Positions 13,037-24,306 of a stretch of DNA of 64,000 nucleotides are shown here, one piece after another (the first letter of the stretch is position 1; every line of letters begins with the position of its first letter). The position numbers and the translations under genes are program-made. The DNA is from Osmia lignaria lignaria (taxonomy: Eukaryota > Arthropoda > Insecta > Hymenoptera > Megachilidae): contig NW_027478160.1 in assembly GCF_051020975.1 (NCBI RefSeq), positions 17,940,001-18,004,000 on the forward strand, read 5' to 3'. The notes below the pieces were generated by a model. The model was not told the origin of the DNA and ran no database searches. It saw only the letters and a program-made list of their open reading frames with translations.

Positions 13037-16000
13037 TTGCAGATTTATCTCAAGGGATGGGGCCTGACGGACATATTTCGAGATATTTCTTCTTCTTGTT
13101 GTTCTTCTTCTGCACATCTAAGCTGGAAGTGGCATTTGCGGCTCGCACTAGTGCAGAGTTATCTCAAAGAAAGGGGCCACGGTGTTTCTGTATCTCTATT
13201 ATGTTGGTGCGGCTTCGGAACTTTTAAATATCTTGATATATCTCGAGAACTACGCATCTGATCAAAAAATATCATAGAACATAAAAAGTAGGAAACTTAA
13301 TTCTCTACAAAAAAGGTCTCTTAACATTTTGCCATAGCTCGCTTCGTTTCCGAGATATTTGCAGATTTATCTCGAGGGAAGGGGCCTGACGGACATATTT
13401 CGAGATATTTCTTCTTCTTGTTGTTCTTCTTCTGCACAGCTAAGCTGGAAGTGGCTTTTGCGGCTCGCACTAGTGCAGAGTTATCTCAAAGAAAGGGGCC
13501 ACGGTGTTTCTGTATCTCTATTATGTTGGTGCGGCTTCGGAACTTTTAAATATCTCGATATATCTCGAGAACTACGCATCTGATCAAAAAATATCATAGA
13601 ACATAAAAAGTAGGAAACTTAATTCTCTACAAAAAAGGTCTCTTAACATTTTGCCATAGCTCGCTTCGTTTCCGAGATATTTGCATATTTATCTCAAGGG
13701 AAGGGGCCTGACGGACATATTTCGAGATATTTCTTCTTCTTGTTGTTCTTCTTCTGCACAGCTAAACTGGAAGTGGCATTTCCAGCTCGCAATAGTGCAG
13801 AGTTATCTCAAAGAAAGGGGCCACGGTGTTTCTGTATCTCTATTATGTTGGTGCGGCTTCGGAACTTTTAAATGTCTTGATATATCTCGAGAACTACGCA
13901 TCTGATCAAAAAATATCATACAACATAAAAAGTAGGAAACTTAATTCTCTACAAATAAAGTCTCTTAACATTTTGCCTTAGCTCGCTTCGTTTCCGAGAT
14001 ATTTGCAGATTTATCTCAAGGGAAGGGGCCTGAGGGACATATGTGGAGATATTTCTTCTTCTTGTTGTTCTTCTTCTGCACAGCTAAGCTGGAAGTGGCA
14101 TTTGCGGCCCGCGCTAGTGCAGAGTTATCTCAAAGAAAGGGGCCACGGTGTTTCTGTATCTCTATTATGTTGGTGCGGCTTCGGAACTTTTAAATATCTC
14201 GATATATCTCGAAAACTACGCTTCTGATCAAAAAATATCATAGAACATAACTTGTAGGAGACATAATTCTCTACAAAAAAGGTCTCTTAACATTTTGCCA
14301 TAGCTCGCTTCGTTTCCGAGATATTTGCAGATATATCTCAAGGGAAGGGGCCTGACGGACATATTTCGAGATATTTCTTCTTCTTGTTGTTCTTCTTCTG
14401 CACAGCTAATCGGGAAGTGGCATTTGCGGCTCGCACTAGTGCAGAGTTATCTCAAAGAAAGGGGCCACGGTGTTTCTGTATCTCTATTATGTTGGTGCGG
14501 CTTCGGAACTTTTAAATATCTTGATATATCTCGAGAACTACGCATCTGATCAAAAAATATCATAGAGCATAAAAAGTAGGAAACTTAATTCTCTACAAAA
14601 AAGGTCTCTTAACATTTTGCCATAGCTCGCTTCGTTTCCGAGATATTTGCAGATTTATCTCGAGGGAAGGGGCCTGACGGACATATTTCGAGATATTTCT
14701 TCTTCTTGTTGTTCTTCTTCTGCACAGCTAAACTGGAAGTGGCATTTCCAGCTCGCAATAGTGCAGAGTTATCTCAAAGAAAGGGGCCACGGTGTTTCTG
14801 TATCTCTATTATGTTGGTGCGGCTTCGGAACTTTTAAATATCTCGATATATCTCGAGAACTACGCGTCTGATCAAAAAATATCATAGAACATAAAAAGTA
14901 GGAAACTTAATTCTCTACAAATAAAGTCTCTTAACATTTTGCCTTAGCTCGCTTCGTTTCCGAGATATTTGCAGATTTATCTCAAGGGAAGGGGCCTGAG
15001 GGACATATGTGGAGATATTCCTTCTTCTTGTTGTTCTTCTTCTGCACAGCTAAGCTGGAAGTGGCATTTGCGGCCCGCACTAGTGCAGAGTTATCTCAAA
15101 GAAAGGGGCCACGGTGTTTCTGTATCTCTATTATGTTGGTGCGGCTTCGGAACTTTTAAATATCTTGATATATCTCGAGAACTACGCATCTAATCAAAAA
15201 ATATCATAGAACATAAAAAGTAGGAAACTTAATTCTCTACAAGAAAGGTCTCTTAACATTTTGCCATAGCTCGCTTCGTTTCGGAGATATTTGCAGATTT
15301 ATCTCAAGGGATGGGGCCTGACGGACATATTTCGAGATATTTCTTCTTCTTGTTGTTCTTCTTCTGCACATCTAAGCTGGATGTGGCATTTGCAGCTCGC
15401 AACAGTGCAGAGTTATCTCAAAGAAAGCGGCCACGGTGTTTCTGTACCTCTATTATGTTGGTGCAGCTTCGGAACTTTTAAATATCTTGATATATCTCGA
15501 GATCTACGCATCTGATCAAAAAATATCATAGAACATAAAAAGTAGGAAACTTAATTCTCTACAAAAAAGGTCTCTTAACATTTTGCCATAGCTCGCTTCG
15601 TTTCCGAGATATTTGCAGATTTATCTCGAGGGAAGGGGCCTGACGGACATATTTCGAGATATTTCTTCTTCTTGTTGTTCTTCTTCTGCACAGCTAAGCT
15701 GGAAGTGGCTTTTGCGGCTCGCACTATTGCAGAGTTATCTCAAAGAAAGGGGCCACGGTGTTTCTGTATCTCTATTATGTTGTTGCGGCTTCGGAACTTT
15801 TAAATATCTCGATATATCTCGAGAACTACGCATCTGATCAAAAAATATCATAGAACATGAAAAGTAGGAAACGTAATTCTCTACAAAAAAGGTCTGTTAA
15901 TATTTTGCCATAGCTCGCTTCGTTTCCGAGATATTTGCATATTTATCTCAAGGGAAGGGGCCTAACGGACATATTTCGTGATATTTCTTCTTCTTGTTGT

Positions 16001-19000
16001 TCTTCTTCTGCACAGCTAAGCTGGAAGTGGCATTTGCGGCTCGCACTACTGCAGAGTTATCTCAAAGAAAGGGGCCACGGTGTTTCTGTATCTCTATTAT
16101 GTTGGTGCGGCTTCGGAACTTTTAAATATCTTGATATATCTCGAGAACTACGCATCTGATCAAAAAATATCATAGAACATAAAAAGTAGGAAACTTAATT
16201 CTCTACAAATAAAGTCTCTTAACATTTTGCCTTAGCTTTCTTCGTTTCCGAGATATTTGCAGATTTATCTCAAGGGAAGGGGCCTGAGGGACATATGTGG
16301 AGATATTTCTTCTTCTTGTTGTTCTTCTTCTGCACAGCTAAGCTGGAAGTGGCATTTGCGGCCCGCACTAGTGCAGAGTTATCTCAAAGAAAGGGGCCAC
16401 GGTGTTTCTGTATCTCTATTATGTTGGTGCGGCTTCGGAACTTTTAAATATCTCGATATATCTCGAAACCTACGCTTCTGATCAAAAAATATCATAGAAC
16501 ATAACTTGTAGGAGACATAATTCTCTACAGAAAAGGTCTCTTAACATTTTGCCATAGCTGGCTTCGTTTCCGAGATATTTGCAGATATATCTCAAGGGAA
16601 GGGGCCTGACGGACATATTTCGAGATATTTCTTCTTCTTGTTGTTCTTCTTCTGCACAGCTAAGCTGGAAGTGGCATTTGCAGCTCGCAATAGTGCAGAG
16701 TTATCTCAAAGAAAGGGGCCACGGTGTTTCTGTATCTCTATTATGTTGGTGCGGCTTCGGATCTTTTAAATATCTCGATATATCTCGAAAACTACGCTTC
16801 TGATCAAGAAATATCATAGAACATAAATTGTAGGAAACATAATTCTCTACAAAAAAGGTCTCTTAACATTTTGCCATAGCTCGCTTCGTTTCCGAGATAT
16901 TTGCAGATTTATCTCAAGGGAAGGGGCCTGACGGACATATTTCGAGATATTTCTTCTTCTTGTTGTTCTTCTTCTGCACAGCTAAGCTGGAAGTGGCATT
17001 TGCAGCTCGCAATAGTGCAGAGTTATCTCAAAGAAAGGGTCCACGGTGTTTCCGTATCTCTATTATGTTGGTGCGGCTTCGGAACTTTTAAATATCTTGA
17101 TATATCTCGAGAACTACGCATCTAATCAAAAAATATCATAGAACATAAAAAGTAGGAAACTTAATTCTCTACAAGAAAGGTCTCTTAACATTTTGCCATA
17201 GCTCGCTTCGTTTCGGAGATATTTGCAGATTTATCTCAAGGGATGGGGCCTGACGGACATATTTCGAGATATTTCTTCTTCTTGTTGTTCTTCTTCTGCA
17301 CATCTAAGCTGGAAGTGGCATTTGCAGCTCGCAACAGGGCAGAGTTATCTCAAAGAAAGGGGCCACGGTGTTTCTGTATCTCTATTATGTTGGTGCGGCT
17401 TCGGAACTTTTAAATATCTTGATATATCTCGAGAACTACGCATCTGATCAAAAAATATCATAGAACATAAAAAGTAGGAAACTTAATTCTCTACAAAAAA
17501 GGTCTCTTAACATTTTGCCATAGCTCGCTTCATTTCCGAGATATTTGCAGATTTATCTCGAGGGAAGGGGCCTGACGGACATATTTCGAGATATTTCTTC
17601 TTCTTGTTGTTCTTCTTCTGCACAGCTAAGCTGGAAGTGGCTTTTGCGGCTCGCACTAGTGCAGAGTTATCTCAAAGAAAGGGGCCACGGTGTTTCTGTA
17701 TCTCTATTATGTTGGTGCGGCTTCGGAACTTTTAAATATCTCGATATATATCGAGAACTACGCATCTGATCAAAAAATATCATAGAACATAAAAAGTAGG
17801 AAACGTAATTCTCTACAAAAAAGGTCTCTTAACATTTTGCCATAGCTCGCTTCGTTTCCGAGATATTTGCATATTTATCTCAAGGGAAGGGGCCTAACGG
17901 ACATATTTCGTGATATTTCTTCTTCTTGTTGTTCTTCTTCTGCACAGCTAAGCTGGAAGTGGCATTTGCGGCTCGCACTAGTGCAGAGTTATCTCAAAGA
18001 AAGGGGCCACGGTGTTTCTGTATCTCTATTATGTTGGTGCGGCTTCGGAACTTTTAAATATCTTGATATATCTCGAGAACTACGCATCTGATCAAAAAAT
18101 ATCATAGAACATAAAAAGTAGGAAACTTAATTCTCTACAAAAAAGGTCTCTTACCATTTTGCCATAGCTCGCTTCGTTTCCGAGATATTTGCAGATTTAT
18201 CTCGAGGGAAGGGGCCTGACGGACATATTTCGAGATATTTCTTCTTCTTGTTGTTCCTCTTCTGCACAGCTAAGCTGGAAGTGGCTTTTGCGGCTCGCAC
18301 TGGTGCAGAGTTATCTCAAAGAAAGGGGCCACGGTGTTTCTGTATCTCTATTATGTTGGTGCGGCTTCGGGACTTTTAAATATCTCGATATATCTCGAGA
18401 ACTACGCATCTGATCAAAAAATATCATAGAACATAAAAAGTAGGAAACTTAATTCTCTACAAAAAAGGTCTCTTAACATTTTGCCATAGCTCGCTTCGTT
18501 TCCGAGATATTTGCATATTTATCTCAAGGGAAGGGGCCTGACGGACATATTTCGAGATATTTCTTCTTCTTGTTGTTCTTCTTCTGCACAGCTAAACTGG
18601 AAGTGGCATTTCCAGCTCGCAATAGTGCAGAGTTATCTCAAAGAAAGGGGCCACGGTGTTTCTGTATCTCTATTATGTTGGTGCGGCTTCGGAACTTTTA
18701 AATATCTTGATATATCTCGAGAACTACGCATCTGATCAAAAAATATCATAGAACATAAAAAGTAGGAAACTTAATTCTCTACAAATAAAGTCTCTTAACA
18801 TTTTGCCTTAGCTCGCTTCGTTTCCGAGATATTTGCAGATTTATCTCAAGGGAAGGGGCCTGAGGGACATACGTGGAGATATTTCTTCTTCTTGTTGTTC
18901 TTCTTCTGCACAGCTAAGCTGGAAGTGGCATTTGCGGCCCGCACTAGTGCAGAGTTATCTCAAAGAAAGGGGCCACGGTGTTTCTGTATCTCTATTATGT

Positions 19001-19476
19001 TGGTGCGGCTTCGGAACTTTTAAATATCTTGATATATCTCGAGAACTACGCATCTGATCAAAAAATATCATAGAACATAAAAAGTAGGAAACTTAATTCT
19101 CTACAAATAAAGTCTCTTAACATTTTGCCTTAGCTCGCTTCGTTTCCGAGATATTTGCAGATTTATCTCAAGGGAAGGGGCCTGAGGGACATACGTGGAG
19201 ATATTTCTTCTTCTTGTTGTTCTTCTTCTGCACAGCTAAGCTGGAAGTGGCATTTGCGGCCCGCACTAGTGCAGAGTTATCTCAAAGAAAGGGGCCACGG
19301 TGTTTCTGTATCTCTATTATGTTGGTGCGGCTTGGGAACTTTTAAATATCTCGATATATCTCGAAAACTACGCTTCTGATCAAAAAATATCATAGAACAT
19401 AACTTGTAGGAGACATAATTCTCTACAAAAAAGGTCTCTTAACATTTTGCCATAGCTCGCTTCGTTTCCGAGATAT
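13037..19476 (+). repeat. Irregular 6-mer HOR, 20 monomers
   Basis: A recurring order is seen: GGATGGGG/CACATCTAAGC monomer (13037, 15291, 17223), GTGGCTTTTG monomer (13359, 15613, 17545), TTGCATATT monomer (13681, 15935, 17867), GAGGGACATATGTGG monomer with GCGGCCCGC (14003, 16257), GGATCTTT/ATCAAGAAAT monomer (16579; compare 12396) and AGGGTCCACGG monomer (16901; compare 12718). One complete 6-mer of 1932 bp spans 15291-17222. The preceding interval is seven monomers (2254 bp), and 17545-19476 repeats some members (18189, 18511, 18833, 19155), so unit length is unstable. Confidence 0.8.
14969..15290 (+). repeat. Chimeric monomer in the 6-mer HOR
   Basis: The 5' part has GAGGGACATATGTGG and GCGGCCCGC, as in the 14003 and 16257 copies. 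The 3' part has an alpha end with CATCTAATC and a CAAGAAAGG linker, as in the AGGGTCCACGG monomers at 12718 and 16901, and is followed by the same GGATGGGG monomer as they are. The switch lies between about 15078 and 15166. It reads as an unequal exchange that shortened the unit. Confidence 0.65.
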
Positions 19477-22052
19477 TTGCAGATATATCTCAAGGGAAGG
19501 GGCCTGACGGACATATTTCGAGATATTTCTTCTTCTTGTTGTTCTTCTTCTGCACAGCTAAGCTGGAAGTGGCATTTGCAGCTCGCAATAGTGCAGAGTT
19601 ATCTGAAAGAAAGGGGCCACGGTGTTTCTGTATCTCTATTATGTTGGTGCGGCTTCGGAACTTTTAAATATCTTGATATATCTCGAGAACTACGCATCTG
19701 ATCAAAAAATATCATAGAACATAAAAAGTAGGAAACTTAATTCTCTACAAAAAAGCTCTCTTAACATTTTGCCATAGCTCGCTTCGTTTCCGAGATATTT
19801 GCAGATTTATCTCAAGGGAAGGGGCCTGACGGACATATTTCGAGATATTTCTTCTTCTTGTTCTTCTTCTTCTGCACAGCTAAGCTGGAAGTGGCATTTG
19901 CGGCTCGCACTAGTGCAGAGTTATCTCAAAGAAAGGGGCCACGGTGTTTCTGTATCTCTATTATGTTGGTGCGGCTTCGGAACTTTTAAATATCTTGATA
20001 TATCTCGAGAACTACGCATCTGATCAAAAAATATCATAGAACATAAAAAGTAGGAAACTTAATTCTCTACAAATAAGGTCTCTTAACATTTTGCCATAGC
20101 TCGCTTCGTTTCCGAGATATTTGCAGATTTATCTCAAGGGAAGGGGCCTGACGGACATATTTCGAGATATATCTTCTTCTTGTTGTTCTTCTTCTGCACA
20201 GCTAAGCTGGAAGTGGCATTTGCAGCTCGCAATAGTGCAGAGTTATCTCAAAGAAAGGGGCCACGGTGTTTCTGTATCTCTATTATGTTGGTGCGGCTTC
20301 GGAACTTTTAAATATCTTGATATATCTCGAGAAGTACGCATCTGATCAAAAAATATCATAGAACATAGAAAGTAGGAAACTTAATTCTCTACAAAAAAGG
20401 TCTCTTAACATTTTGCCATAGCTCGCTTCGTTTCCGAGATATTTGCAGGTTTATCTCAAGGGAAGGGGCCTGACGGACATATTTCGAGATATTTCTTCTT
20501 CTTGTTGTTCTTCTTCTGCACAGCTAAACTGGAAGTGGCATTTCCAGCTCGCAATAGTGCAGAGTTATCTCAAAGAAAGGGGCCACGGTGTTTCTGTATC
20601 TCTATTATGCTGGTGCGGCTTCGGATCTTTTAAATATCTTGATATATCTCGAGAACTACGCATCTGATCAAAAAATATCATAGAACATAAAAAGTACGAA
20701 ACTTAATTCTCTACAACAAAGGTCTCTTAACATTTTGCCATAGCTCGCTTTGTTTCCGAGATATTTGCTGATTTATCTCAAGGGAAGGGGCCTGACGGAC
20801 ATATTTCGAGATATTTCTTCTTCTCGTTGTTCTTCTTCTGCACAGCTAAGCTGGAAGTGGCATTTGCGGCCCGCACTAGTGCAGAGTTATCTCAAAGAAA
20901 GGGGCCACGGTGTTTCTGTATCTCTATTATGTTGGTGCGGCTTCGGAACTTTTAAATATCTCGATATATCTCGAGAACTACGCATCTGATCAAAAAATAT
21001 CATAGAACATAAAAAGTAGGAAACTTAATTCTCTACAAAAAAGGTCTCTTAACATTTTGCCATAGCTCGCTTCGTTTCCGAGATATTTGCATATTTATCT
21101 CAAGGGAAGGGGCCTGACGGACATATTTCGAGATATTTCTTCTTCTTGTTGTTCTTCTTCTGCACAGCTAAACTGGAAGTGGCATTTCCAGCTCGCAATA
21201 GAGCAGAGTTATCTGAAAGAAAGGGGCCACGGTGTTTCTGTATCTCTATTATGTTGGTGCGGCTTCGGAACTTTTAAATATCTTGATATATCTCGAGAAC
21301 TACGCATCTGATCAAAAAATATCATAGAACATAAAAAGTAGGAAACTTAATTCTCTACAAAAAAGGTCTCTTAACATTTTGCCATAGCTCGCTTCGTTTC
21401 CGAGATATTTGCAGATTTATCTCAAGGGAAGGGGCCTGACGGACATATTTCGAGATATTTCTTCTTCTTGTTGTTCTTCTTCTGCACAGCTAAGCTGGAA
21501 GTGGCATTTGCGGCTCGCACTAGTGCAGAGTTATCTCAAAGAAAGGGGCCACGGTGTTTCTGGATCTCTATTATGTTGGTGCGGCTTCCGAACTTTTAAA
21601 TATCTCGATATATCTCGAAAACTACGCTTCTGATCAAAAAATATCATAGAACATAAATTGTAGGAAACATAATTCTCTACAAAAAAGGTCTCTTAACATT
21701 TTGCCATAGCTCGTTTCGTTTCCGAGATATTTGCAGATATATCTCAAGGGAAGGGGCCTGACGGACATATTTCGAGATATTTCTTCTTCTTGTTGTTCTT
21801 CTTCTGCGCAGCTAAACTGGAAGTGGCATTTCCAGCTCGCAATAGTGCAGTGTTATCTCAACGAAAGGGGCCACGGTGTTTCTGTATCTCTATTATGTTG
21901 GTGCGGCTTCGGAACTTTTAAATATCTTGATATATCTCGAGAACTACGCATCTGATCAAAAAATATCATAGAACATAGAAAGTAGGAAACTTAATTCTCT
22001 ACAAAAAAGGTCTCTTAACATTTTGCCATAGCTCGCTTCGTTTCCGAGATAT
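19477..22052 (+). repeat. Mixed eight-monomer block
   Basis: Q-type (19477, 20121), R-type (19799, 20765, 21409) and N-type (20443, 21087, 21731) copies alternate with no clear period. The copy at 20121 has GAGAAGTACG, shared with the copy at 26239 nineteen monomers downstream. The copy at 20765 carries GCGGCCCGC with the alpha-like ATCTCGAG end. Confidence 0.8.
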
Positions 22053-23333
22053 TTGCAGATTTATCTCAAGGGAAGGGGCCTGACGGACATATTTCGAGAT
22101 ATTTCTTCTTCTTGTTGTTCTTCTTCTGCACAGCTAAGCTGGAAGTGGCATTTGCAGCTCGCAATAGTGCAGAATTATCTCAAAGAAAGGGGCCACGGTG
22201 TTTCTGTATCTCTATTATGTTGGTGCGGCTTCGGAACTTTTAAATATCTTGATATATCTCGAGAACTACGCATCTGATCAAAAAATATCATAGAACATAG
22301 AAAGTAGGGAACTTAATTCTCTACAAAAAAGGTCTCTTAACATTTTGCCATAGCTCGCTTCGTTTCCGAGATATTTGCAGATTTATCTCAAGGGAAGGGG
22401 CCTGACGGACATATTTCGAGATATTTCTTCTTCTTGTTGTTCTTCTTCTGCACAGCTAAGCTGGAAGTGGCATTTGCAGCTCGCAATAGTGCAGAGTTAT
22501 CTCAAAGAAAGGGGTCACGCTGTTTCTGTATCTCTATTATGTTGGTGCGGCTTCGGAACTTTTAAATATCTTGATATATCTCGAGAACTACGCATCTGAT
22601 CAAAAAATATCATTGAACATAGAAAGTAGGAAACTTAATTCTCTACAAAAAAGGTCTCTTAACATTTTGCCATAGCTCGCTTCGTTTCCGAGATATTTGC
22701 AGATTTATCTCAAGGGAAGGGGCCTGACGGACATATTTCGAGATATTTCTTCTTCTTGTTGTTCTTCTTCTGCACAGCTAAGCTGGAAGTGGCATTTGCA
22801 GCTCGCAATAGTGCAGAGTTATCTCAAAGAAAGGGGCCACGCTGTTTCTGTATCTCTATTATGTTGGTGCGGCTTCGGAACTTTTAAATATCTTGATATA
22901 TCTCGAGAACTACGCATCTGATCAAAAAATATCATAGAACATAAAAAGTAGGAAACGTAATTCTCTACAAAAAAGGTCTCTTAACATTTTGCCATAGCTC
23001 GCTTCGTTTCCGAGATATATGCAGATTTATCTCAAGGGAAGGGGCCTGACGGACATATTTCGAGATATTTCTTCTTCTTGTTGTTCTTCTTCTGCACAGC
23101 TAAGCTGGAAGTGGCATTTGCAGCTCGCAATAGTGCACAGTTATCTCAAAGAAAGGGGCCACGGTGTTTCTGTATCTCTATTATGTTGGTGCGGCTTCGG
23201 AACTTTTAAATATCTTGATATATCTCGAGAACTACGCATCTGATCAAAAAATATCATACAACATAAAAAGTAGGAAACTTAATTCTCTACAAAAAAGGTC
23301 TCTTAACATTTTGCCATAGCTCGCTTCGTTTCC

Positions 23334-23355
23334 GAGATATTTGCAGATTTATCTC
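23334..23355. other. Dyad symmetry spanning the monomer junction
   Basis: GAGATA at 23334-23339 and TATCTC at 23350-23355 are exact reverse complements separated by 10 nt, a potential 6-bp stem. It recurs in nearly every monomer. In CGAGG monomers such as the one starting at 163 the stem lengthens to 7 bp (CGAGATA/TATCTCG). It could extrude a hairpin or bind a dimeric protein; no function is demonstrated. Confidence 0.7.
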
Positions 23356-23368
23356 AAGGGAAGGGGCC
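23343..23368 (+). repeat. Internal sub-repeat, copy 1
   Basis: These 26 bases (GCAGATTTATCTCAAGGGAA onward to GGGGCC) match 23 of 26 bases of a second segment 114 bp downstream at 23457-23482, without gaps. The pairing recurs in essentially every monomer. It suggests the 322-bp unit grew partly by internal duplication before the array was amplified. Confidence 0.7.
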
Positions 23369-23390
23369 TGACGGACATATTTCGAGATAT

Positions 23391-23415
23391 TTCTTCTTCT
23401 TGTTGTTCTTCTTCT
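23391..23415 (+). repeat. TTC/TTG triplet microsatellite inside the monomer
   Basis: A 25-bp run of TTC and TTG triplets (m51-m75). It is where the array's 3-bp deletions lie: the 319-bp monomers at 7891, 12718, 51996, 53924, 55209, 55528, 57456, 60028 and 61313. TTCTTCTTC interruptions also vary (for example near 19860, 34020, 50770). Replication slippage is the natural explanation. Confidence 0.85.
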
Positions 23416-23456
23416 GCACAGCTAAGCTGGAAGTGGCATTTGCAGCTCGCAATAGT

Positions 23457-23482
23457 GCAGAGTTATCTCAAAGAAAGGGGCC
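23457..23482 (+). repeat. Internal sub-repeat, copy 2
   Basis: This is the partner of 23343-23368. It begins GCAGAGTTATCTCAAAG and ends GGGGCC. The three differences from copy 1 are T/G, G/A and G/A substitutions. Confidence 0.7.
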
Positions 23483-24306
23483 ACGGTGTTTCTGTATCTC
23501 TATTATGTTGGTGCGGCTTCGGAACTTTTAAATATCTTGATATATCTCGAGAACTACGCATCTGATCAAAAAATATCATAGAACATAAAAAGTAGGAAAT
23601 TTAATTCTCTACAAAAAAGGTCTCTTAACATTTTGCCATAGCTCGCTTCGTTTCCGAGATATATGCAGATTTATCTCAAGGGAAGGGGCCTGACGGACAT
23701 ATTTCGAGATATTTCTTCTTCTTGTTGTTCTTCTTCTGCACAGCTAAGCTGGAAGTGGCATTTGCAGCTCGCAATAGTGCACAGTTATCTCAAAGAAAGG
23801 GGCCACGGTGTTTCTGTATCTCTATTATGTTGGTGCGGCTTCGGAACTTTTAAATATCTTGATATATCTCGAGAACTACGCATCTGATCAAAAAATATCA
23901 TACAACATAAAAAGTAGGAAACTTAATTCTCTACAAAAAAGGTCTCTTAACATTTTGCCATAGCTCGCTTCGTTTCCGAGATATTTGCAGATTTATCTCA
24001 AGGGAAGGGGCCTGACGGACATATTTCGAGATATTTCTTCTTCTTGTTGTTCTTCTTCTGCACAGCTAAGCTGGAAGTGGCATTTACAGCTCGCAATAGT
24101 GCAGAGTTATCTCAAAGAAAGGGGCCACGGTGTTTCTGTATCTCTATTATGTTGGTGCGGCTTCGGAACTTTTAAATATCTTGATATATCTCGAGAACTA
24201 CGCATCTGATCAAAAAATATCATAGAACATAGAAAGTAGGAAACTTAATTCTCTACAAAAAAGGTCTCTTAACATTTTGCCATAGCTCGCTTCGTTTCCG
24301 AGATAT

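Larger units (their letters stand above)
23341..23662 (+). repeat. Reference monomer, Q-type with alpha 3' end
   Basis: I use this copy as a consensus-like example because nearly every variable site carries the commonest base. In order it holds TTGCAG (m1), TATCTCAAGG (m10-m19), the triplet tract (m51-m75), AGCTAAGCTGG, the Q-type GCAATAGTGC (m109-m118), TTATCTCAAAG, a GGTGCGGCTTCGGAAC stretch, GATATATCTCGAG (m199-m211), TGATCA (m223-m228), an A-rich linker with AAAAAGTAGG, CTACAAAAAAGGTC and finally CTCGCTTCGTTTCCGAGATA running into the next copy. Confidence 0.95.
22053..24306 (+). repeat. Homogeneous Q-type block with a duplicated dimer
   Basis: Seven Q-type monomers differ by only a few bases each. 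Those at 22375 and 22697 share CACGCTGTTT. A 644-bp dimer (GATATATGCAG/GTGCACAG monomer plus plain monomer) occurs at 23019-23662 and again at 23663-24306 with very few differences. Confidence 0.86.

Noticed and set aside
23322..23340. CENP-B box in CGCTTCGTTTCCGAGATAT
   Set aside because: It starts like the box (TTCGTT) but lacks the essential downstream A and CGGG core positions; no other stretch of the monomer fits.
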